13,853 bases of DNA, taken from positions 1-13,853 of the forward strand of contig JAKIZQ010000015.1 of NCBI GenBank assembly GCA_022707945.1, given 5' to 3'. The notes beneath the pieces were generated by a model. It did no database searches and was not told where the DNA came from. It saw nothing but the letters and a program-made list of their open reading frames with translations. Each line of letters begins with the position of its first letter. The first letter of the stretch is position 1. The stretch is from Bdellovibrionales bacterium. Its GTDB lineage: Bacteria; Bdellovibrionota; JAFGOL01. Position numbers and translations under genes: made by a program. This document shows, one piece after another, positions 8,926-13,853 of the stretch.

Positions 8926-9957
8926 ATGGCAAAAAAGATAAAAGTTGGGTTACTTGGTTCTACTGGATTGGTAGGACAAAGATTAGTAGAAGTACTAACA
9001 GAACATCCTGTTTTTGAATTAAACACTTTGTTTGGACGTGATGATAAACACGGAAAACCATATTACGATGTGGTCAATTGGGTTTGCTCGTCTAAATTAG
9101 ATAAAAAAATGGCAGAAAAAAGGATCTGTTCTATAGATGATGAAAATGCCTGTAAAGGAATAGAACTTTTCTTTTCTGCACTTTCTGCAGAAGCTGCCGA
9201 CGTAATAGAACCAAAACTTAGGACTAAAGGTTTTGGAATTGTATCTAATGCAAGGTCATTTAGGATGAAAAAAGATGTCCCTTTGCTGGTGCCAGAAATA
9301 AATGCTAACAGTATAGAACTTGTAGCAGAACAAAAGAAAAAATATAATGGTGGTTTTATAGCCACTAACCCTAATTGTAGCGCAATAGGAATTAGTCTTA
9401 CACTTGCACCAATACAAAAAGAGCTTGGTCTTGAGAGTCTTAATATAGTTACCATGCAAGCTATAAGCGGAGCAGGGCTTAAGGGTTTGACCATGCCAGA
9501 AGCTAAGCTTAATGTTATTCCGAACATAGCAAATGAAGAAGATAAGATATTAGAAGAGCTTCCAAAGATATTCGGCACAAATGATATAGATATAAAAGTA
9601 AGAGTGAATAGAGTTAACGTAGTAGATGGACATACCTTTGTTATATGGTTCAAAACAAAAAAACAAAGTTCAAGAAAAGAAATGATAGAACTTTGGAAGA
9701 GTTATAAACCACAATGTAGTGTACTTCCTTCCATAAGTACAGCGCCTGTATACAAAGTATATGAGGGTGATGATTTTATGCCACAACCAAAACTTGATGC
9801 TTGGTATATGAATGGTATGGGTACTGCAGTAGGCAGATTAGAAGAAATATCTAATAAAGAGTTCTGTGTTACATCTGTATCTAACAACATAGTGAGGGGC
9901 GCTGCAGGTGGTACAATTTTGATAGCAGAAACCTTGCATAGTAGGGGGATGATCTAA
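8926..9957 (+). CDS. asd: aspartate-semialdehyde dehydrogenase, archaeal/fungal-type branch
   Basis: Reduces L-aspartyl-4-phosphate to aspartate semialdehyde with NADPH. This is the branch step toward lysine/diaminopimelate, threonine and methionine, in the cytoplasm. At 343 residues it has normal length. The N-terminal Rossmann motif GLLGSTGLVGQ (8-18) binds the cofactor. The active-site cysteine is C151 in TNPNCSAIG, and the likely general-base histidine is H236 in VVDGHTF, preceded by an arginine-rich RVNRV segment that fits the substrate-binding region. The overall pattern (FSALSAEAADVIEP, SNARSFRM, LLVPEIN) resembles the archaeal and fungal enzyme class more than the E. coli or Bacillus classes. 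That assignment is from memory of the families and needs a tree. A strong Shine-Dalgarno fixes the ATG. The stop overlaps the start of the flavoprotein gene by one base (TAATG), so the two are one translational unit. Confidence 0.95.
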   Translation: MAKKIKVGLLGSTGLVGQRLVEVLTEHPVFELNTLFGRDDKHGKPYYDVVNWVCSSKLDKKMAEKRICSIDDENACKGIELFFSALSAEAADVIEPKLRTKGFGIVSNARSFRMKKDVPLLVPEINANSIELVAEQKKKYNGGFIATNPNCSAIGISLTLAPIQKELGLESLNIVTMQAISGAGLKGLTMPEAKLNVIPNIANEEDKILEELPKIFGTNDIDIKVRVNRVNVVDGHTFVIWFKTKKQSSRKEMIELWKSYKPQCSVLPSISTAPVYKVYEGDDFMPQPKLDAWYMNGMGTAVGRLEEISNKEFCVTSVSNNIVRGAAGGTILIAETLHSRGMI

Positions 9958-11144
9958 TGTACAAGTCATATAAAGTTGCAGATAATTTTTACTGGGTGGG
10001 AGCGATAGACTGGAACTTAAGGGATTTTCACGGTTACACGACAGAGAAAGGTTCTTCTTATAATGCTTTTTTACTTATGGATGAAAAGACAACTTTGTTT
10101 GATACTGTAAAATCACATTTTGCAGAAGAAATGCTAGAAAGGATAAAAGACATAATAGAACCTTCAAAGATAGATTATATAGTTGTTAACCACGTCGAAA
10201 TGGACCACTCTGGAGCTTTAGCAAAGGTTGTAGATATTATAAAACCAGAAAAAATAATTTGTTCTTTAAAGGGTAAAGAGGCGATGATATCGCACTTTAA
10301 ACGAACAGACTGGCCATATCATGTTGTTAAGACCGGCGATAAAATAACACTTGGCAAGAACAGTATCACTTTTATAGAAACCCCCATGCTTCATTGGCCA
10401 GACAGTATGTTTTCTTATATTAATGAACAAAAGATACTTGTATCAAGTGATGCTTTTGGTCAACACTGGGGAACCAGCGAAAGATTCGACGATGAAGTTG
10501 AATTTGGTGAGTTGATGTTCCAAGCAGGAAAGTATTTTGGTAATATACTTATGCCATATTCCAACCTCATACAAAAACTTTTGAAAGATGTAACAGCGTT
10601 AGGCATAAAAATAGACCTTATAGCACCAGATCACGGACTTATGTGGAGGAAAAATATTCCTGCTATTATTAAGGCGTATGATGATTGGAGTAAACCAACC
10701 CTTAAGAATAAGGCTGTAGTTGTGTTCGACACTATGTGGAAGAGTACAGAACTTATGGCAGGGCAGGTGGCAGAAGGGTTGATGAGTAAAGGTGTCACGG
10801 TTAAATTAATGAAGCTTGGAGAGAATGATAGAAGTGATGTTATGACAGAAATATTAGATTCGAAGATAGTAGTGCTAGGCTCTTCTACACTTAATAATGA
10901 AATGTTACCTAGAGTCGCCGATATGAGCACATACATGAAGGGATTAAGACCAGTTAATAGAATAGGTGCTTGTATAAATTCTTACGGCTGGAACCCAAAT
11001 GTCATAAAGAAGATGAATGCAGAACTTGAAGCTGGCGGTATAAAAGTAGCTGACGACGGTATTGCAGTTAAATATGTTCCAGAAAAAACAGATCTTGAGA
11101 AATGCTTTGAACTTGGAGTTAAATTATCCAAGTCTGTAAATTAG
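9957..11144 (+). CDS. fprA: A-type flavoprotein (diiron flavodoxin; O2/NO reductase, FprA/ROO family)
   Basis: A soluble four-electron O2 reductase and/or NO reductase that takes electrons through FMN from rubredoxin or a related donor, protecting anaerobes from oxygen and nitric oxide. At 395 residues it has the standard two-domain length. The N-terminal metallo-beta-lactamase-like domain has the full diiron ligand set: H79, E81, D83 and H84 (HVEMDH), H146 (LHWPD), D165 (SSDAFG) and H226 (PDHGLMW). The C-terminal flavodoxin domain starts near 252 with the FMN phosphate loop DTMWKSTELMA (258-268). There is no fused rubredoxin or flavin-reductase domain, so a separate electron donor must exist outside the window. 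The start is decided by AGGGGG at 9943-9948, 8 nt before ATG. It is coupled to asd through TAATG. Its 3' end overlaps the convergent dehydrogenase gene by 21 nt. Whether O2 or NO is the main substrate cannot be read from the sequence. Confidence 0.95.
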   Translation: MYKSYKVADNFYWVGAIDWNLRDFHGYTTEKGSSYNAFLLMDEKTTLFDTVKSHFAEEMLERIKDIIEPSKIDYIVVNHVEMDHSGALAKVVDIIKPEKIICSLKGKEAMISHFKRTDWPYHVVKTGDKITLGKNSITFIETPMLHWPDSMFSYINEQKILVSSDAFGQHWGTSERFDDEVEFGELMFQAGKYFGNILMPYSNLIQKLLKDVTALGIKIDLIAPDHGLMWRKNIPAIIKAYDDWSKPTLKNKAVVVFDTMWKSTELMAGQVAEGLMSKGVTVKLMKLGENDRSDVMTEILDSKIVVLGSSTLNNEMLPRVADMSTYMKGLRPVNRIGACINSYGWNPNVIKKMNAELEAGGIKVADDGIAVKYVPEKTDLEKCFELGVKLSKSVN

Positions 11145-11153
11145 GTAATTTAC
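11111..11153. repeat. two adjacent inverted repeats in the convergent gene overlap
   Basis: ACTTGGA (11111-11117) and TCCAAGT (11127-11133) form a perfect 7-bp stem with a 9-nt loop that contains the minus-strand stop codon. Just after it, GTAAATTA (11136-11143) and TAATTTAC (11146-11153) form a second inverted repeat around GG, containing the fprA stop. They may act as a weak bidirectional terminator, but neither stem is G+C-rich and no clean T-run follows. Confidence 0.45.
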
Positions 11154-13166
11154 AACATCTTTATCATAACAGAGTGCCTTTAATTCTTTTTCTTTAAATA
11201 ATTTAAAGAACTCTTTCATATATGGTCTGTAATAAAGGCCCAGTCTTATTGTAAAGACTTCTAGCCTATTAAGTTTAAAAGTGCCCCCCTTATTTAAAGA
11301 ACTAGTCTTTTTAATGAGTAATTTTTTTACGGGATACATTAAGAACATTAATAGTTTTTTCTTTAAAGATATTGGTATTACTTTTTGCTCTCTTAATAAC
11401 GATGCTGTTTTTGTAATATCAATACCAGTAGGACACTGGTTGGCACACTTTGTACACAGTGCACATTTTTCTATGTAGTACAGTGCTTCCTTTATTTCTT
11501 TTTTACTGCTTATTGTTCCATTTACTATGGCCCTTAAAATACTTGCTCTACCTCTGGCTTTTAGCCCTTCGTTCGTGCTTATTCCTTTAAAAGTAGTACA
11601 AAATTTTAAACACTCATTACAACCATGGCATTTTTCTATCTCGTTCAGTGTGTCTTGGTCCAGTTCGTATATGGACTTAAAAAGATATCTATTCATGACA
11701 GTCTGTTTTTTGTCTTTAGTTGCTATTTTACCTGGGTTTAGTATCCATTCTGGATCAAAAGCCTCTTTTATTTGTAAGAATAATTCGTGTAACTCTGGTT
11801 CAAAGAGCTTTATATAAGGTGTTCTTAATATGCCATCACCATGTTCTCCAGCCATGGTTCCATTAAGTTCTTTTACTAACTTTTGAGTACGTTTTGTTAT
11901 TTCATCTACAACGTCTAAAAAATCAGGTCTTCTTGTGTCTATTCTTGGGTTAATGTGGAAGTGTCCACTGCCTATATGGCCAAAAAAAGCTGTCCTTAGT
12001 CCATATTCATCCAGTATTTTTTTCTGTTCTCTGTAGAATTTTATTATGTTCTCTGTAGGTACTGCAATATCTTCTATGAACCTAAGGGAGCGAGTGCTTC
12101 CTTCTATCCTGTTAAGTATGGAACTGGCGGATTTTCTCATCCACCAAAGTTTTTTTCTTTCTTCTTCGTTGTGTCCTGTTTCTATTTTTTTGGCAACAGG
12201 CTCTAGGACCTGTAATAATTCTTTTAATGAATTTTGTGTGTTTTTTTCTGTACCATCTATCTCAAATATAAGTCCTGCATTTATATCATCAGAGAAAAAA
12301 TTTCGTATCTCAGTAAAATATTTTCTGCTGGTTGCTATAAGTTCTTTGTCCAAGAGTTCTATAGCAGATATATTGTTTATTTTCTTTGAAGCACTTACAG
12401 CTAGAAGTGCTTTTTCCAGATCGTCAAAAGTGGCAAGTATGGTTATTCTTTTTTCGGGTAGTGGTATCACTTTTAGACGTATCTTTGTCATTACACAAAG
12501 GGTGCCTTCGCTACCTATGAGCAAACTATTTAGGGCTGTAAGTCCATTTTTTGAAAAAGTATCCTTAATGTTATATCCAGAAGAATTTTTGGAAGACTTT
12601 GCAATTTTATCTGTTAAAGCCAAAGCCTTGGGCTTTATAGAACTAATTATATCTAAGTATTTTTTTGTTCCTTCTCCACTTATAGTTGAAAAGGAATCTG
12701 TGTTAGCAAAGTAACCTTCTATGCCAATTACGTAATCTTTAGTATCTCCATAAAGGTAAGAATGTATGCCAGAAGAATTATTGGAGACCATACCTCCGAT
12801 AGAACAAACTTCGTGGCTGGATGGATCAACCGGCATAAAAAGTCCAAAGGGTTTTAGTTTCTTGTTAAGTTCCTCTAATATTATTCCAGGTTCTACATCT
12901 ACATAGTCTTTACCTATGTGTAATATTCTGTTCATATATCTTGCTGTATCTATTAGAACACCATGGCCTAGGCTTTGTCCTGCGGTAGAAGTGCCACAGC
13001 CTCTAGGATGTATCGTTATTTTATTCTTCTTTGCTTTTATAAGTATTTTTTGTAATTCTTGTTTGTTTTTTGGATAGTATATTTTTTTGGGCACACACTC
13101 AAACATAGATATATCTGTAGAGTAGAGGACCCTTTGTACCTTGGAAATTGATGAACGGTTGTTCAA
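11124..13166 (-). CDS. GlcD-like FAD-linked 2-hydroxyacid dehydrogenase with fused 2x[4Fe-4S] domain
   Basis: Probably oxidises a 2-hydroxyacid (D-lactate, glycolate or 2-hydroxyglutarate) and passes electrons through FAD to iron-sulfur clusters. It has 680 residues. The PCMH-type FAD domain is ~25-240, with PRGCGTSTAGQSLGHG at 54-69, DPSSHEVCSIGGMVSNNSSG at 114-133 and GSEGTL at 218-223. The FAD-oxidase C-terminal domain is ~245-485, with the metal-binding GHIGSGHFHINP (H397, H402, H404) and AGEHGDG (E441, H442). Two ferredoxin motifs follow: C513/C516/C519/C523 and C568/C571/C574/C578, the latter followed by Pro. This matches a GlcD-GlcF fusion, but the cysteine-rich CCG domains of GlcF are absent and the last 100 residues hold only C666. 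The TTG start is supported by AGAGG 9 nt upstream. It is last in a minus-strand operon and overlaps fprA tail-to-tail. Substrate is unknown; D-lactate would suit the nearby pyruvate enzyme (inference). Confidence 0.92.
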   Translation of the reverse strand: MNNRSSISKVQRVLYSTDISMFECVPKKIYYPKNKQELQKILIKAKKNKITIHPRGCGTSTAGQSLGHGVLIDTARYMNRILHIGKDYVDVEPGIILEELNKKLKPFGLFMPVDPSSHEVCSIGGMVSNNSSGIHSYLYGDTKDYVIGIEGYFANTDSFSTISGEGTKKYLDIISSIKPKALALTDKIAKSSKNSSGYNIKDTFSKNGLTALNSLLIGSEGTLCVMTKIRLKVIPLPEKRITILATFDDLEKALLAVSASKKINNISAIELLDKELIATSRKYFTEIRNFFSDDINAGLIFEIDGTEKNTQNSLKELLQVLEPVAKKIETGHNEEERKKLWWMRKSASSILNRIEGSTRSLRFIEDIAVPTENIIKFYREQKKILDEYGLRTAFFGHIGSGHFHINPRIDTRRPDFLDVVDEITKRTQKLVKELNGTMAGEHGDGILRTPYIKLFEPELHELFLQIKEAFDPEWILNPGKIATKDKKQTVMNRYLFKSIYELDQDTLNEIEKCHGCNECLKFCTTFKGISTNEGLKARGRASILRAIVNGTISSKKEIKEALYYIEKCALCTKCANQCPTGIDITKTASLLREQKVIPISLKKKLLMFLMYPVKKLLIKKTSSLNKGGTFKLNRLEVFTIRLGLYYRPYMKEFFKLFKEKELKALCYDKDVVNYLIYRLG

Positions 13167-13171
13167 TTTGT

Positions 13172-13660
13172 TCAGCCTCTATAAAACGACCAAAAGAGTA
13201 TTGCACCAATGAATAACAATGCTTCGAATACAATATAAGAGAACAAACTTGATCTAATTCCTTGTTGTTTTAACTCAATAAGGTAGTTTGATACTTTAGA
13301 TATGGTTTCTAGAGTATTGTAACCCTGATGTCTTATCACTAGATATAAAAGACAAGCAGTGCTTATGAAAATATATAACGTAGATTTTAATGGAGTAGTG
13401 TTAAAGGTCTTTATTATAGCTGTAATAGGTATTCCTATACCAGCGATGGGCAGACCTATTAAAAGTAAGATTATCATGTTTATGAAGGCTTTTTCTTTTT
13501 GATGTTTACGATATGAGAATGAAAGTATCATTAGAACAAAAAAATATGACCACCAAAGAGCAATAGGGGTTCTGAACGAATGCACAAGAGAGGTACTAAG
13601 CACCGTTATGTTCATAAAAATTATTAATATGATGAAAGACCTTATAGTGTAGGATCTCAT
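13172..13660 (-). CDS. small multi-pass membrane protein of unknown function
   Basis: A 162-residue integral membrane protein that I do not recognise. Hydrophobic segments at about 7-26, 33-50, 59-82, 93-110 and 138-160 suggest five membrane helices. Between helices 4 and 5 is a hydrophilic loop (about 110-137) with HQGYNTLETISKVSN and LIELKQQGIRS. There is a short basic loop RKHQKEK at 51-57. No catalytic motif is visible. Its ATG overlaps the TGA of the upstream pseudouridine synthase gene (ATGA), and no good Shine-Dalgarno precedes it, so it is probably translated by coupling. It ends 5 nt before the dehydrogenase start. This position invites the idea that it helps dock the dehydrogenase at the membrane or accept its electrons. 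However, it lacks haem-ligand histidine pairs and quinone-binding signatures, so this is conjecture from position only. Confidence 0.75.
   Translation of the reverse strand: MRSYTIRSFIILIIFMNITVLSTSLVHSFRTPIALWWSYFFVLMILSFSYRKHQKEKAFINMIILLLIGLPIAGIGIPITAIIKTFNTTPLKSTLYIFISTACLLYLVIRHQGYNTLETISKVSNYLIELKQQGIRSSLFSYIVFEALLFIGAILFWSFYRG
13176..13180 (-). promoter_or_regulatory. Shine-Dalgarno that decides a TTG start
   Basis: On the minus strand AGAGG lies 9 nt before the TTG at 13166, inside the last codons of the upstream membrane-protein gene. The next in-frame ATG is 20 codons further in (Met21) and would remove conserved-looking N-terminal sequence, so the TTG is preferred. Confidence 0.65.
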
Positions 13661-13853
13661 CTTTTGATCTGCAATAGATCGCTTATAGCTTTTATTTCAT
13701 CTCTGGTAAGCTCACGGAACCTTCCTTTTGGCGGTATCCCACTAGATATTGGACCATAAGCTATACGTTTTAATCTGGCTACTTCTGAATCCATTGCCTC
13801 CACTATTTTTCTTACCTCACGGTTCCTTCCTTCTCCTATTTCTATCTCGAACC
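13657..13853 (-). CDS. rRNA pseudouridine synthase (RsuA/RluB/RluE/RluF family), C-terminal fragment cut by window edge
   Basis: On the minus strand an open frame runs in from the right edge (from 13851, with two bases of a split codon before it) to TGA at 13657-13659, giving the last 64 residues. The motif GEGRNREVRKIVEAM, then VARLKRIAYGPI, then PPKGRFRELTRDEI, is the hallmark C-terminal end of the family that isomerises a single uridine in 16S or 23S rRNA. The catalytic Asp domain and the N-terminal S4 domain lie outside the window, so the subfamily and target base cannot be assigned. Its stop overlaps the start of the membrane-protein gene, making it the first visible gene of the minus-strand operon. 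Confidence 0.92.
   Translation of the reverse strand, partial: FEIEIGEGRNREVRKIVEAMDSEVARLKRIAYGPISSGIPPKGRFRELTRDEIKAISDLLQIKR

Noticed and set aside
9063..9653. 196-codon open frame on the minus strand inside asd
   Set aside because: It is fully antisense to a well-supported gene, has no Shine-Dalgarno, and its composition (Ser/Leu/Ile-rich) is that of a reverse-complement shadow.
12046..12714. 222-codon open frame on the plus strand inside the dehydrogenase gene
   Set aside because: It is antisense to conserved FAD-domain coding sequence and is Phe/Ser/Leu-rich in the way shadows are. No domain is recognisable.
13666..13680. GATCT/AGATC inverted repeat at the end of the pseudouridine synthase gene
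   Set aside because: It is only 5 bp, lies inside coding sequence, and has no T-run, so it is not credible as a terminator within an overlapping gene pair.

Overview
The window looks like chromosomal DNA from a low-G+C anaerobic bacterium with a diderm-type secretion style. Supporting this are a pyruvate:ferredoxin oxidoreductase, an oxygen-reducing diiron flavoprotein, a flavin/iron-sulfur 2-hydroxyacid dehydrogenase, two large signal-peptide-bearing proteins, and heavy use of ATA and AGA codons. The phylum cannot be fixed from the sequence. An Elusimicrobiota-, Omnitrophota- or spirochaete-like host is only a guess. There are no tRNA or rRNA genes, no CRISPR array and no transposase.

Layout. 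Positions 1-2175 (+) hold the C-terminal ~60% of nifJ-type pyruvate:ferredoxin oxidoreductase, closed by a strong hairpin at 2219-2251. A sigma70-like promoter (2262-2291) then drives a two-gene secreted-protein operon. The first gene, 2300-6997, encodes a ~1565-residue protein. It starts with a signal peptide and an intact UshA-like 5'-nucleotidase module, continues into a ~1060-residue unrecognised extension carrying an HExxH/Glu zincin-like signature, and ends in a ~165-residue C-terminal domain. The second gene, 6994-8859, overlaps the first by 4 nt (GTGA) and encodes a 621-residue secreted protein. Its C-terminal domain is visibly homologous to that of its neighbour. This pair is the least explained and most interesting part of the window.

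Positions 8869-11144 (+) carry a promoter and an asd-fprA pair: an archaeal/fungal-type aspartate-semialdehyde dehydrogenase, and an A-type flavoprotein that starts inside the asd stop codon (TAATG). Genes on the minus strand converge on it. From the right edge leftward they are the C-terminal 64 residues of an RsuA/RluB-type rRNA pseudouridine synthase, a 162-residue five-helix membrane protein (ATGA overlap), and a 680-residue GlcD-like FAD protein with two [4Fe-4S] motifs (5-nt gap, TTG start with a good Shine-Dalgarno). The last gene overlaps the 3' end of fprA tail-to-tail by 21 nt, in a stretch holding two adjacent inverted repeats.

How they work together (inference). The 2-hydroxyacid dehydrogenase could turn lactate (or glycolate) into pyruvate (or glyoxylate), and the oxidoreductase would convert pyruvate to acetyl-CoA and reduced ferredoxin. 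The diiron flavoprotein would protect these oxygen-sensitive Fe-S enzymes from O2 or NO. The secreted pair could scavenge extracellular nucleotides, possibly with proteolysis or surface anchoring, but only the nucleotidase part is supported by recognisable catalytic motifs.
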